Positions 1 through 10,490 of a DNA stretch of 64,000 bases are shown here, piece by piece (position 1 is the first letter of the stretch; each line of letters begins with the position of its first letter). The stretch covers positions 57,450 to 121,449 of the forward strand of contig QBZF01000001.1 in NCBI GenBank assembly GCA_003282425.1. The letters run 5' to 3'. This DNA comes from Prochlorococcus sp. AG-335-A05 (GTDB lineage Bacteria > Cyanobacteriota > Cyanobacteriia > PCC-6307 > Cyanobiaceae). Position numbers and translations under genes: made by a program. Below the pieces are notes generated by a model. The model saw nothing but the letters and a program-made list of their open reading frames with translations. It ran no database searches and was not told where the DNA came from.

Positions 1-120
1 TGCTCTAGATGAAGAGTAACTAGAAACAGCTTTGAAATTAGTTTCATTTGCTGTGACAGATAAAGGAGCTAATAAAACTAATGTCGCAGGAGCTATCAAT
101 AATCTTTTGAAAAGTTTCAT
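1..120 (-). CDS. porin-like outer membrane protein, N-terminal fragment (runs off left edge)
   Basis: Minus-strand ATG at 118-120; translation MKLFKRLLIAPATLVLLAPLSVTANETNFKAVSSYSSSRA, a signal peptide typical of Prochlorococcus porins; open to the window edge. Confidence 0.7.
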   Translation of the reverse strand, partial: MKLFKRLLIAPATLVLLAPLSVTANETNFKAVSSYSSSRA

Positions 121-326
121 TAATTTCCTCACACGAAATTTTATTGTTATCCAAATTAGCACTTATTTTTCTATTAATCTAGTCCACTCTTTTATACAGA
201 ATTTTGAAAGAAATTTGATATTTTACTCATCCGCTTTTGACATCCGACTGTTGCGTTAGTGGATAACTGGGATATAAGAAAGGGAATGGGTTTTAATCCA
301 ATTCCTGTATAGGTGCATTATTTTTA

Positions 327-372
327 CGCCCGCTCCTTAGACGTGCGCGTCTACCAATTCCGCCACGTCCGC
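327..372 (-). pseudogene. tRNA-Leu 5' half (acceptor 5' strand, D-arm, anticodon loop-like CTAAGGA); no matching 3' half found
   Basis: Minus strand reads GCGGACGTGGCGGAATTGGTAGACGCGCACGTCTAAGGA...; 5' half is class II tRNA-Leu-like, but no T-arm (GGTTCGAATCC) or CGTCCGC acceptor complement follows down to the porin start. Confidence 0.55.
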
Positions 373-677
373 AAAGGGTTTTCGAGCACAAAGGTGTTCT
401 TAAATCACTAAGTTATCATACATTAATCGCATTAATTTGCGGTAATATTTTATTAATCTGCTCGGTTTAAATTCTTAAAAGATTTATTTTATATAACTTA
501 GTTTTCAATACTTAAAATGACTGATTTTTTCTATTGCATAAATAAATAATTATCCACATATAACGTTTTAGGTTGTATTGTTAATCAATGCATTCTTGAA
601 ATTCAAAAATTTTATTGAATACTCTTTAAAGTAATTTCAATTTAAATTAATTTTTATTTCTTCAATTTAATTCTGAA

Positions 678-2027
678 ATGGTTGAAAAAGTTTTAATTGC
701 TAATCGTGGAGAAATAGCTTTACGAATTATCAGAAGTTGTAGAGAGCTTGATATTGCAACTGTTGCTGTTTATAGCACTGTAGATAAAAAGGCATTGCAT
801 GTGCAATTAGCAGATGAAGCAGTTTGCGTTGGAGACTCACTAAGTAACAAGAGTTATTTAAATATTCCTAATATCTTAGCTGCTGCTACATCAAGAGGAG
901 TTGATGCTATACATCCAGGTTATGGTTTTCTTGCTGAGAACGATAAATTTGCAGAAATGTGTAACGATCATGGCATAACTTTTATTGGTCCATCTCCCAA
1001 TGCTATTAGATCAATGGGAGACAAATCTACTGCTAAAGAGACAATGGAGAGAGTCGGAGTACCCACTGTCCCGGGAAGCAAAGGTTTATTATCGAGTGTT
1101 GAGGAGGCCTACGAAATGGCAGAAGACATTGGATATCCCGTCATAATAAAAGCCACAGCTGGAGGAGGAGGTAGAGGAATGAGATTGGTTGAAAATAAGG
1201 CTAACTTAGAAAAAATGTTTAAAGCAGCCCAAGGAGAAGCAGAAGCGGCATTTGGAAATGATGGTTTATATATGGAGAAATTTATAAAAAAGCCAAGACA
1301 TGTAGAAATTCAAATCCTTGCTGATAGGTCAGGTAATGTGGTTCATCTAGGAGAGAGAGATTGTTCTGTACAAAGGAGACACCAAAAATTATTAGAAGAG
1401 TCTCCCAGTCCAGCTATAAACCATTCTCTTAGAAAAAAAATGGGTAATGCAGCTATTGCTGCTGCAAAAAGTATTAGTTATGAAGGGGCGGGAACTGTAG
1501 AATTTTTAGTAGATGATAATAATAATTTTTACTTTATGGAGATGAATACCAGGATTCAAGTGGAACACCCAGTAACTGAAATGGTTACTGGTGTTGATCT
1601 AATCGCTGAACAAATCAAAATAGCTGGAGGTGACAATTTAGAATTTACTCAAGACGATATTCAATTAAACGGTCATGCTATTGAATGCAGAATTAATGCT
1701 GAAGACCCTTCGCATAACTTTCGCCCATCGCCTGGAAAAATAACTGGATGGTTGCCTCCAGGAGGTCCTGGAGTAAGGGTTGATAGTCATGTTTATACTG
1801 GTTATGAAATACCTCCATTTTATGATTCACTTATAGGGAAATTAATAGTCTGGGGTAAAGATCGTAATACTGCTATTAAAAGAATGAATAGAGCTTTAAA
1901 TGAATGCGCTGTAACAGGAATTCCAACAACAATTAACTTTCATTTATCTCTTCTCAATAAAAGAAAATTTATGGAAGGCAAAATTCATACAAAATACGTT
2001 GAGGAAGAATTATTACCCAACTATTAA
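678..2027 (+). CDS. accC: acetyl-CoA carboxylase, biotin carboxylase subunit
   Basis: Full-length protein with [15 protein letters not shown]-grasp loop, [21 protein letters not shown]. Confidence 0.97.
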   Translation: MVEKVLIANRGEIALRIIRSCRELDIATVAVYSTVDKKALHVQLADEAVCVGDSLSNKSYLNIPNILAAATSRGVDAIHPGYGFLAENDKFAEMCNDHGITFIGPSPNAIRSMGDKSTAKETMERVGVPTVPGSKGLLSSVEEAYEMAEDIGYPVIIKATAGGGGRGMRLVENKANLEKMFKAAQGEAEAAFGNDGLYMEKFIKKPRHVEIQILADRSGNVVHLGERDCSVQRRHQKLLEESPSPAINHSLRKKMGNAAIAAAKSISYEGAGTVEFLVDDNNNFYFMEMNTRIQVEHPVTEMVTGVDLIAEQIKIAGGDNLEFTQDDIQLNGHAIECRINAEDPSHNFRPSPGKITGWLPPGGPGVRVDSHVYTGYEIPPFYDSLIGKLIVWGKDRNTAIKRMNRALNECAVTGIPTTINFHLSLLNKRKFMEGKIHTKYVEEELLPNY

Positions 2028-2044
2028 TGCAATATGATACATTC

Positions 2045-2350
2045 TTAACTAATACTCTTTTGGATGGCTAATTTGATTAAACCTTGTTGACCAACTAATA
2101 TTTCTCTTAGAAAACTTATTATACCTATCCAAATTACTGGGCCAACATCGACGCCACCAATTGGAGGAATCAATTTTCTAGTAAAGTTTAAAATAGAACT
2201 TGTTGGGATTGCAATTAATAACCAAAAACCTTTATTTAAATCAACTTTTGGGTACCAAGTTAATATTAATCTTATTAAAAAGACTAGGGTTAGAAATGAT
2301 AAAAGAATTCCTAGGGTAAGATCTAAAGCATGTAAATAGTTTTGAGACAA
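2045..2350 (-). CDS. YggT family membrane protein
   Basis: 101 aa; RLILTWYPKVD...FTRKLIPPIGGVDVGPVIWI typical of YggT/Ycf19. Confidence 0.85.
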   Translation of the reverse strand: MSQNYLHALDLTLGILLSFLTLVFLIRLILTWYPKVDLNKGFWLLIAIPTSSILNFTRKLIPPIGGVDVGPVIWIGIISFLREILVGQQGLIKLAIQKSIS

Positions 2351-2440
2351 TGAAATAACAATTGTTTAATCCATCTTAATAAATATCCCATAAGTTATGA
2401 TTTAATTCGTATTATAAATTCAGAATTAAATTTTAAAAAA

Positions 2441-2629
2441 GTGATTCAAATTTCAAATCTGATATTAGCGGCTGATGTTTCTCCAGAAGTGGCTGGTAGT
2501 TCTGGTTTTAATATGATAGCGAGTTTCTTCGCAGCTGCATTACTTATAGTTATTCCAGCAGGAGCTTTTTTGATCTTTGTTAGCCAAAAAGATTCACTTG
2601 AACGTACTTCAGCTACACGTAGACGCTAG
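2441..2629 (+). CDS. psbX: photosystem II protein PsbX
   Basis: 62 aa single-TM protein, [30 protein letters not shown] start. Confidence 0.85.
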   Translation: MIQISNLILAADVSPEVAGSSGFNMIASFFAAALLIVIPAGAFLIFVSQKDSLERTSATRRR

Positions 2630-2708
2630 TTTTTATAAAAGTTTTAAGTAAACTATATATAAAGGTGTTTTATTGCACCTTTAAAAAAATAAGTTTTGGA
2701 GAAAAAAA

Positions 2709-3641
2709 GTGGTCAATGCTAGTCTAAATTGGGCGAGTATTGTAGGCATCGTACTAGCTGTATGTGGAGGTGGCCTATATTTTTTGAGGTCATTTAAACC
2801 CGCGCTGGCAAGAGATTATGATGTTTTCTTTGCGGCAATAGGTCTTTTATGCGGGGGGATATTGTTTTTTCAAGGATGGAGATTAGATCCTATTTTGCAA
2901 TTTGGGCAGTTTTTATTAGCAGGAACTACAGTTTTCTTTGCATATGAAAGTGTTCGATTAAGAGGTGTTGCTACTGACCAAGCAAGAAGATCTTCTTATT
3001 TTGAAGATGATCAGATTCCAGATATGCCTAGAAATTCTTCTAGAAATAGATTTAGTGATGATTATGATCAATTTGAAGATTCTGATAGACCTTCTAGAAG
3101 ATTCAAACCTCAAGATGATGACCTAGAAGATGATTATATGCAAGGTAGATCGCAAAGGAGAAATATATCAAGAGCTATTCCTGAGTCTGCAGTAAGCAGA
3201 AGACGTCCTTCTTTAAGAGAGTCTAATCAATTTGAGAATGACGAACCTAAGAGAAGAAGAAATCGGTCTGAAGATAATAGGATGAGTAATGAAGATAGAA
3301 GAGGAAGTTTTGGAGAAAGAAGATCATCAAGAAGTGAAATAAAAAGAGGTTCTCGGCCATTATCTAATCAAGAAGTTTCTAGAAAATCAAATACTTCCTC
3401 TTTTAAGGATTCTTCTCCCTCCTCTAACAAACCAACAAGATCATCCATAAGATCTCAGACTTCAAGAGAAAAAGTAGAAGATGCATCATTTTCTACAAAT
3501 ATAAATGAAGTAAAAAAGCCTCGTCAAACAAGAAGCACAGCAGCTAGTGCAAGATCAACCTCTAAAAATAAAACTGGAAGATATACTGTAGGAACAAAAA
3601 AAAATAAACCCAGAGATAACAGCTCTAGATTTGATGACTAA
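2709..3641 (+). CDS. Ycf66 family protein with long Arg/Ser/Asp-rich tail
   Basis: N-terminal two-TM Ycf66-like region (NWASIVGIVLAVCGGGLYFLRSFKPALARDYDVFFAAIGLLCGGILFFQGWRLDPILQ) then low-complexity charged tail. Confidence 0.85.
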   Translation: MVNASLNWASIVGIVLAVCGGGLYFLRSFKPALARDYDVFFAAIGLLCGGILFFQGWRLDPILQFGQFLLAGTTVFFAYESVRLRGVATDQARRSSYFEDDQIPDMPRNSSRNRFSDDYDQFEDSDRPSRRFKPQDDDLEDDYMQGRSQRRNISRAIPESAVSRRRPSLRESNQFENDEPKRRRNRSEDNRMSNEDRRGSFGERRSSRSEIKRGSRPLSNQEVSRKSNTSSFKDSSPSSNKPTRSSIRSQTSREKVEDASFSTNINEVKKPRQTRSTAASARSTSKNKTGRYTVGTKKNKPRDNSSRFDD

Positions 3642-3875
3642 TTAAAATATCCCAGTCCAATTTAGAAATGATTTTTGACTTATTAATTCAATTAAAATAA
3701 TTGCTAAAAATCCTAGCATTGCGAATCTTCCATTTGTTATTTCTGAATAATTGCTCCATCCAAACTTATATTTATCTTCAATTTCAATTGTTTGCTCATC
3801 AATTTGCATTTCTTCCGAATTTGTTTTATCTACATCCATAGTATCCTCATTATTTTGTTCTTGATTTGAATTCAT
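3642..3875 (-). CDS. hli: high light inducible protein (Hli/Scp)
   Basis: Chlorophyll-binding-type motif EITNGRFAMLGFLAIILIE. Confidence 0.9.
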   Translation of the reverse strand: MNSNQEQNNEDTMDVDKTNSEEMQIDEQTIEIEDKYKFGWSNYSEITNGRFAMLGFLAIILIELISQKSFLNWTGIF

Positions 3876-3884
3876 GATTGTAAT

Positions 3885-5924
3885 CTAATTTTTAAAATTA
3901 TACTTATCGGTAGTAAATAATTTCCAGTCTCCTTTCCCATTTAATTCTAAAATATTCTCATGAAAATCCTTTAAACTTGGCCTATGACCAACGCTTATCA
4001 ACGATAATTCCCTATCTCTTAAGAGATTATATAGTTTTTTTTCAGTTTTAATATCGAGTGCACTAGTTGCTTCATCTAGCACAGCAAATCTCGGAGAATT
4101 CAGTAGTAATCTAGCAAAGGCTAATCTTTGCTGTTCTCCTAATGAAAGTATTCTTGGCCAATCTTGTTTGATGTCAAGGTTAGGATATCTATCAACAATA
4201 GAATTTAAATTTACTTCATTAAGAACAGAAATTAAGTGGTCATCACTAAATTTCTCAACTTCTGTTGGATAACATAATTGTTCCCTTAAAGAACCTAATA
4301 GCATATATGGTTTTTGAGGTATAAATAGCAAATCACCTGTTTTTGGCTTTTTAATTGATCCTTGATTGGGTTCCCATAATCCACTGATCATTCTTAATAA
4401 AGATGTTTTGCCACAACCAGATGGGCCTACTACTAATAATGATTGATTTGTTTCGATACTCAGATTTAAATTTTTGATGATAGCTTTATCAGATCCAGGT
4501 GGGTAAAGATCAGCATCGTTGATAAGGATAGAAGAATAATCTAAAATTATATTTTGATTGTCTATCGGTTTGTTTTGACTGATACTTTCAACTTTTGACT
4601 GAAAACCCTCTAATCTTCCAATTCCAGCTGTGAACTTTGCTAGTTCCTCTATTTGATTAACTATAAAAAACAGCGAACCTTCTACCATTCCAAATGCAAA
4701 GCTTGCCTGAATAAATCGACCATAATCAATATCTCCTCTAAAATAAGGAATTGCCATTATTAGATATGGAAAGAAGTTGCCCGCATAATTAATAGAACGT
4801 CTCATTACATCAATAATTACCCTCCAAATTATTAGTAAGTTAAAGTTTCTTACCACTTCTCCTAATCTTCTCTCTGTTTCACTTTTTTCTGGTTTTTCAC
4901 CTGAATAAAAAGCTATGGATTCAGCATTATCTCTAATATGCACTAATCCATATCTGAAATCTGCCTCATACCTAAGTTGATCGAAATCAATTTTTACAAG
5001 ATTTTTTCCAGCAATTAAAAGGATAGCAGTAGCAAATGCTGCGTATCCAAATAATGAAAAGGTTAATGTCGTACTAATACTCCATAAAATGAGAATGTTC
5101 AGAGAAAAAGTAAGAAGTGCATCAAAAACTCCCAGAGTAAAGGATAAGCTTTGACCAGTAAAAGCTCTTGTATCATCTGTTATTCGTTGGTCAGGATTAT
5201 CTACATCAGTTTGCTCTTCATCATTAGGATTTAGTTGGTAGTATGCCTTATTCGTCATATAGTCTTTAACTAAGCTTTTTGAAAGCCAATCTCTCCAAAT
5301 TATTCCTAATTTATAGGTAAAAAATATTTGAGAAACCCTAATTGGGAGTGCTATAGCAAAGCAACAAGCATAGATTCCTAAAATTCTATAAAATCCATCT
5401 TCTTGTTTTTCTACTAAAGCATTTGTTAAGTCTCTTGCAATAAATCCTATTCCTGCATTAATTCCATTTACTGCCAAAAGCATTAATACTATGACTGCCA
5501 GAAATAACCAATGAACCCATCTGCGATTCTTGAGTTGACGCCTTAAACTAAAAAAACTTCCTGAACCAATAAGAAATAATCCTGAAAACAATAATCCCCA
5601 CCAGCCAGACCATATTGTATTAACAGTATTAACTACTCCTCCAAAGTATTTATCAAGAAAAATAGGTTGAATGCTTTCAAAAAAACTAATTATGCCTGTA
5701 AGGACTACAAGAACAATACCTCCCACACAAAATAAAAGAGAGATTAAAAGCCATATAAATTGAAAGCCATTACATTGATCAATAGGTAAAAAAAATGGTT
5801 GGGCTAACCTTCTTAACTTTTGTAATTGATAAAATATTCTAGATTTATTTTGTACTACATTATTCATATTTTTTCTATATCTTTTTATTAAATAGATTAT
5901 ATCTTTATTATGATTATTGCCCAA
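3885..5924 (-). CDS. ABC transporter, fused membrane/ATPase (SbmA/BacA-like, ABC-D type)
   Basis: SbmA-like membrane domain plus Walker A GPSGCGKTSLLR, signature LSLGEQQRLAFARLLL, Walker B FAVLDEATSALD. Confidence 0.87.
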   Translation of the reverse strand: MGNNHNKDIIYLIKRYRKNMNNVVQNKSRIFYQLQKLRRLAQPFFLPIDQCNGFQFIWLLISLLFCVGGIVLVVLTGIISFFESIQPIFLDKYFGGVVNTVNTIWSGWWGLLFSGLFLIGSGSFFSLRRQLKNRRWVHWLFLAVIVLMLLAVNGINAGIGFIARDLTNALVEKQEDGFYRILGIYACCFAIALPIRVSQIFFTYKLGIIWRDWLSKSLVKDYMTNKAYYQLNPNDEEQTDVDNPDQRITDDTRAFTGQSLSFTLGVFDALLTFSLNILILWSISTTLTFSLFGYAAFATAILLIAGKNLVKIDFDQLRYEADFRYGLVHIRDNAESIAFYSGEKPEKSETERRLGEVVRNFNLLIIWRVIIDVMRRSINYAGNFFPYLIMAIPYFRGDIDYGRFIQASFAFGMVEGSLFFIVNQIEELAKFTAGIGRLEGFQSKVESISQNKPIDNQNIILDYSSILINDADLYPPGSDKAIIKNLNLSIETNQSLLVVGPSGCGKTSLLRMISGLWEPNQGSIKKPKTGDLLFIPQKPYMLLGSLREQLCYPTEVEKFSDDHLISVLNEVNLNSIVDRYPNLDIKQDWPRILSLGEQQRLAFARLLLNSPRFAVLDEATSALDIKTEKKLYNLLRDRELSLISVGHRPSLKDFHENILELNGKGDWKLFTTDKYNFKN

Positions 5925-6192
5925 ATCCTATTAGTGAAAGTGCCCAATCAGGAAGATTTAGATACGTTAATAGTTTTAAATCAAATTCATGAACTTTTAT
6001 AATCGACACATCCATAAGCCACCATATTAGAAAAGGTAAATTAAATAAAATCTGTAGTTGCCATTTGTAAGTTAATACTTTCCAAATTTTAGTTAAAATT
6101 GACTTCTGTGATTCATCTAAACTCTCCCAATTTGTAGTTATTATTTCAAATAAATTTTTAGATTTAGTATTGAGAGATTCTGGAGAATTCAT
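5914..6192 (-). CDS. conserved hypothetical protein
   Basis: 92 aa ORF immediately upstream of and overlapping the ABC transporter, same strand. Confidence 0.55.
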   Translation of the reverse strand: MNSPESLNTKSKNLFEIITTNWESLDESQKSILTKIWKVLTYKWQLQILFNLPFLIWWLMDVSIIKVHEFDLKLLTYLNLPDWALSLIGFGQ

Positions 6193-6240
6193 GTTTAATT
6201 TTTTCTTATTTATAGCTAAAAAGAAACTCTTTTGAGAGTT

Positions 6241-6582
6241 TTAGCCAGGAGGCCAACTCATTTTTCTACCAGCTAAAAAATGTATATGCAAATGAAAAAC
6301 TGTTTGTCCAGATTCTTCACCGGTATTAATAACTGTTCTCCAATTTTTTAATTTCTTAGATTTGGCAATATTTTTTCCTATTAAAAGTAGATGTCCTAAT
6401 AAATTTTTATCTTCCTCCAAACACTCGCATAAACTAACTAATGGTTTTTTAGGAATTACTAAAAAATGAACTGGAGCTTGTGAGGCAATATCATTAAATG
6501 CTATACAAAGCTCATCTTCATGAAGTTTTTCGCAGGGAATCTCACCATTTATTATTTTGCTAAAGATTGTAGTTTCAGCCAT
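6241..6582 (-). CDS. HIT family protein
   Basis: Histidine triad GQTVFHLHIHFLAGR. Confidence 0.92.
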   Translation of the reverse strand: MAETTIFSKIINGEIPCEKLHEDELCIAFNDIASQAPVHFLVIPKKPLVSLCECLEEDKNLLGHLLLIGKNIAKSKKLKNWRTVINTGEESGQTVFHLHIHFLAGRKMSWPPG

Positions 6583-6602
6583 TGCTTTATTAAATAATTA
6601 AA

Positions 6603-7208
6603 TCAGTTGATTGGTATTACATCTTTCTGATGAAATCCTTCTTTGATGAGTTCTTTATTCAAATCTTCTTTTGAAGTAACTCTATCAACAAATAAAACCC
6701 CACTGAGATGATCCATTTCATGTTGAATGCATCTTGCTAAGAGTCCATCAGCTTTCATTTTTCTTGGCCTACCCATCTCATCTCTAAATCTTAGTTTAAT
6801 TGTTGATGGTCTTACAACGTTTAAATAAACTCCTGGGATACTTAGACACCCCTCTTCATATGAATTTAAAGTTGTTCCATAATCGGTAATTTCTGGATTT
6901 ATTAAAATTAATGGATCAGCAGCAGCATCTTCAAAATTTACATCAATTACCAGTAGCTCCTTCTTAATTCCTATTTGCGGAGCGGCAAGTCCAATTCCTT
7001 TGGCTGCATACATACTTTGAAGCATTTCTTTAGCCAAATTTCTTATGGAATTATCAACTTTACTTATTCTTTTAGCATTTTCTCTCAAAACATCATCACC
7101 AAGTTTATATATTTCTAGTGATGGAGTCCCTGTTTGTTCTTTAGAAACCTTTTCCGCAGGACTGTTTGCTTTTGACTTTCTTGCGAGTTGTGAAAAATTG
7201 TTTGCCAC
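6603..7208 (-). CDS. def: peptide deformylase
   Basis: GIGLAAPQIG, EGCLSIPG, QHEMDHLSGVLFVDR motifs. Confidence 0.97.
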   Translation of the reverse strand: MANNFSQLARKSKANSPAEKVSKEQTGTPSLEIYKLGDDVLRENAKRISKVDNSIRNLAKEMLQSMYAAKGIGLAAPQIGIKKELLVIDVNFEDAAADPLILINPEITDYGTTLNSYEEGCLSIPGVYLNVVRPSTIKLRFRDEMGRPRKMKADGLLARCIQHEMDHLSGVLFVDRVTSKEDLNKELIKEGFHQKDVIPIN

Positions 7209-7287
7209 GGTAAAAAAAAATATTTACTCAACAGTTAAGCTATAAAAATACTAGCACTTTAAATTCATCTTTAAAAAAACTTCTTAA

Positions 7288-9216
7288 ATGAGTAATGCTA
7301 AGAATTTAAAAATTAATCAAATCCATAAAAAAAATATATCTTTTAAAGAGTTATCTCTTATCAAGAATATGATTTTCTGGGTTGATATTATTCCTGATGA
7401 CCAAACTAAAAAAAATGCTATTTTTGCTGAGCCATTTAATGATAAAAATGCAATTCCACAAAAATTAACAGGCGATAATTTTTATATTAAAAGCAATTTT
7501 CATGGTTATGGTGGAAAATCATATCAATGTATAGAGGTAAATGATCAAATTTATTTGATATGGGTCGATCAGCTCTCAAAAGCAATGTGGTTACAAATTT
7601 TAAGAGTCCAAGAAAAAGTACCTAAAAATGACAATGAATATCTGCTATGCGATATGGAACCAATACAACTTACTGAGTCAATAAAAATTAATTTTGATAC
7701 TTCATTTATTATTTCTAAAAACAATCTTTTATACGGTTTATGTGAGATAAAACATAGAGATTATTTATTCTCATTAAATTTAAAAAAAACTAAACAAGAG
7801 ATTCGTATAATAAAAAGATTTGATAATTTTGCTGGGAATTTATCTTCTAATATCTCAGCTGATTTATTTTCGTGGACAGAGTGGAGTTCTGATTCCATGC
7901 CTTGGGAAAGAAATGAGCTCTTTTTTGCAATTATTGATAATGATGGAGAGATACAAAAAATAAAAAAATTTTCTAATAAATTGGTTAATGAGGAGAAAAA
8001 TGTTTCTTTCTTTCAACCTTACTGGGTGAGTGATAATATTTTAATCTGTTCTGAAGATAGTACGGGCTGGTGGAATTTATTATTTCTCGATGTAACTGAT
8101 ATTGAAAATGTTATTCTCAAAAAACGAATAATGAAACCTTTGACTGAGTATGGATCCCCTCAGTGGGTTTCTGGAATTTCATTTTTTTCTGGAAATATTA
8201 AAAATTTATTTTGTATTGCGAAAAAAGATAACAGTTGGGTACTAGAACATTATCAGAACTGTAAATGTATTAAAGAACTTAAATTACCATTTTGTTCAAT
8301 AAGTGATTTAGATGTTTGTGATCGAAAATTAGTTATTAGAGGTGGTAGTTTTGATTGTTTCGACGAATTATTTAAGTATGATTTTGAAGAGAAAAGCCAT
8401 ACTAAATTATTAAATGAGATTTCTTTCGAGTCTATAAATGAATATGCAAGACCAGAATCTTTTTGGTTTAAAGGTTTTAATAATCAACCCACACATTCTT
8501 TTATTTATAAGCCTCTTTTTGAAAGGTTTATTAAGTCGCCATTAATTGTTAAGGCACATAGTGGACCTACTGCTTGCTTTTATGGGTCTTTAAATTCGGA
8601 AGTGCAGTATTGGACTTCGAAGGGATTTACAGTTGCGGAAGTGAATTATGGTGGTTCCTCTGGTTTTGGAAGAGAGTATAGGGAGAGATTAAATTTTAAA
8701 TGGGGCATTCTAGATTCATACGATTGTAAAGCATTAGCACTTGATTTAATTAGGTTAAATTTAGTAGATAAAACCAAAGTCGCAATTTTAGGAAATAGTG
8801 CTGGTGGTTTAACCGCAATTAATGCTTTATGTGAAGGTGATTTGTTTAAAGTGGCGATTTGTAAATATCCTGTTCTCGATTTAAAAGATATGCATCAACA
8901 AACTCATAGATTTGAGAAAGGATATTTAAATTCCCTCATAGGTACATATTCAAAATTTCACAATGAGTATCATCTTCGATCACCAATTAATAAAATTAAT
9001 CAATTAAAAAAACCAGTTTTATTATTTCATGGAAAAAAAGATTTAGTTATTTCATACAAAAAAACCCTACAAATCAAAGACAAACTACTGAAAAATAATA
9101 AAAATTCAGAAGTCATAATTTTTGAAAATGAAGGGCATGGCTTTAAAAATATTAATATTAAAAAACAAGTTCTTATTAAAACTCAGGAGTTTTTAGAGAA
9201 AACTTTAAATATTTAA
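7288..9216 (+). CDS. S9 family (prolyl oligopeptidase/dipeptidyl aminopeptidase-like) peptidase
   Basis: C-terminal alpha/beta hydrolase with GNSAGG, GYGGSSGFGREYR-like region, HGKKD and GHGF motifs. Confidence 0.9.
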   Translation: MSNAKNLKINQIHKKNISFKELSLIKNMIFWVDIIPDDQTKKNAIFAEPFNDKNAIPQKLTGDNFYIKSNFHGYGGKSYQCIEVNDQIYLIWVDQLSKAMWLQILRVQEKVPKNDNEYLLCDMEPIQLTESIKINFDTSFIISKNNLLYGLCEIKHRDYLFSLNLKKTKQEIRIIKRFDNFAGNLSSNISADLFSWTEWSSDSMPWERNELFFAIIDNDGEIQKIKKFSNKLVNEEKNVSFFQPYWVSDNILICSEDSTGWWNLLFLDVTDIENVILKKRIMKPLTEYGSPQWVSGISFFSGNIKNLFCIAKKDNSWVLEHYQNCKCIKELKLPFCSISDLDVCDRKLVIRGGSFDCFDELFKYDFEEKSHTKLLNEISFESINEYARPESFWFKGFNNQPTHSFIYKPLFERFIKSPLIVKAHSGPTACFYGSLNSEVQYWTSKGFTVAEVNYGGSSGFGREYRERLNFKWGILDSYDCKALALDLIRLNLVDKTKVAILGNSAGGLTAINALCEGDLFKVAICKYPVLDLKDMHQQTHRFEKGYLNSLIGTYSKFHNEYHLRSPINKINQLKKPVLLFHGKKDLVISYKKTLQIKDKLLKNNKNSEVIIFENEGHGFKNINIKKQVLIKTQEFLEKTLNI

Positions 9217-10490
9217 GAATTTAGTTTTAAAAAACTAATAGTTTCATTAAGTTTTTCGATAAAAGTATTGATATCTTCTTTGGTAGTTGTGAAGTTCATA
9301 CTAACTCTAGCCGTTGAATTTATTCCGATATGTCTATGCAGAGGTTGACAACAGTGATGTCCACTTCTTATGCAAATACCTTTAGAATCAAGAATTTCAG
9401 CGATATCGTTTGAATGTATTTCTTTAACATAAAATGTTGCCAATGAAGCTCTGTTAGGATCTATTCTCGGTGAAGGACCTATTATTTCAAGATCTTCAAT
9501 TTGATTTAATTTTTCAAATAAATATTTTGTAATCTCTTTTTCATATTCACTAATATGATCTAACCCGATATTGTTAATGTAATTAATCGCTGCAGCTAAT
9601 CCTATTGCTTCTGCAATAGCTGGAGTACCAGCTTCAAATTTATGAGGTAGTTCAGCCCAAGTACTTTTTTCTTCAAAAACATCTTGAATCATTTCCCCAC
9701 CACCAAAAAAAGGAGGAATCTTTTCTAAAATTTCTTGTTTGGACCATAAGAAACCTATGCCTGTTGGACCACATAATTTATGTCCTGAACCGGCTAAAAA
9801 ATCTATACCTAATTCATGAATATCTAACTTTTGATGGGCTAAACTTTGACAAGCATCAAGTAGAACTAAAGAACCCTTATCCTTAGCTAATTTAGTTATT
9901 TCTTTTATTGGATTACAGCACCCTAAAGTGTTGCTTATATGTAATAAGCTAACTAGTTTTGTTTTCGTTGTTAATTTTGATTTGAAATCATTTATATCTA
10001 ATCTTCCGTCTTGATCTATGCCCACAAATTTCAGTTTACATTTGTTTTTTGCAGATATCATTTGCCAAGGAACAATATTACTATGATGCTCCATTATTGA
10101 TAGAAGAATTTCATCATTCTCTTTTAAAGTAAATTCCCCCCATGATCTGGCAACCAAATTTATAGCTTCAGTTGCATTTCTTGTAAAAATTATTTCTTTT
10201 GTTGAATTAGCATTAACGTATTTTGCAATTAAAGATCTTGAATTCTCAAATTCTTCTGTTGCTTTTGCACTTAATTGATGAGCACCTCTATGTACATTTG
10301 CATTGAAATTCTTATAGTATTCATCAATTTTTTCAAGAACTTGGATCGGTTTTTGGGTTGTTGCAGCGTGATCTAAATAAATAATTTTATTATTGCTTTT
10401 AAAATTATTTTCTAATAAAGGAAAATCTTTTTTACTTATTAGAGGAAAGTTTTTTTTATCAATTTTAGGGAAATTATTAATTGTTTCCAT
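9213..10490 (-). CDS. sufS: cysteine desulfurase SufS
   Basis: YLDHAATTQKP, SGHKLCGPTGIGFLW, GICIRSGHHCCQP. Confidence 0.97.
   Translation of the reverse strand: METINNFPKIDKKNFPLISKKDFPLLENNFKSNNKIIYLDHAATTQKPIQVLEKIDEYYKNFNANVHRGAHQLSAKATEEFENSRSLIAKYVNANSTKEIIFTRNATEAINLVARSWGEFTLKENDEILLSIMEHHSNIVPWQMISAKNKCKLKFVGIDQDGRLDINDFKSKLTTKTKLVSLLHISNTLGCCNPIKEITKLAKDKGSLVLLDACQSLAHQKLDIHELGIDFLAGSGHKLCGPTGIGFLWSKQEILEKIPPFFGGGEMIQDVFEEKSTWAELPHKFEAGTPAIAEAIGLAAAINYINNIGLDHISEYEKEITKYLFEKLNQIEDLEIIGPSPRIDPNRASLATFYVKEIHSNDIAEILDSKGICIRSGHHCCQPLHRHIGINSTARVSMNFTTTKEDINTFIEKLNETISFLKLNS

Noticed and set aside
32-259. + strand 75-aa ORF in the supplied track
   Set aside because: Lies antisense to the minus-strand porin start (signal peptide MKLFKRLLIAPATLVLLAPLSVTA); no coding character.
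289-372. Group I intron-containing tRNA-Leu(UAA) hypothesis
   Set aside because: The break is not at the canonical U|AA position and no 3' exon is found downstream.
7045-7245. + strand ORF opposite def
   Set aside because: Antisense shadow of a confidently assigned peptide deformylase.
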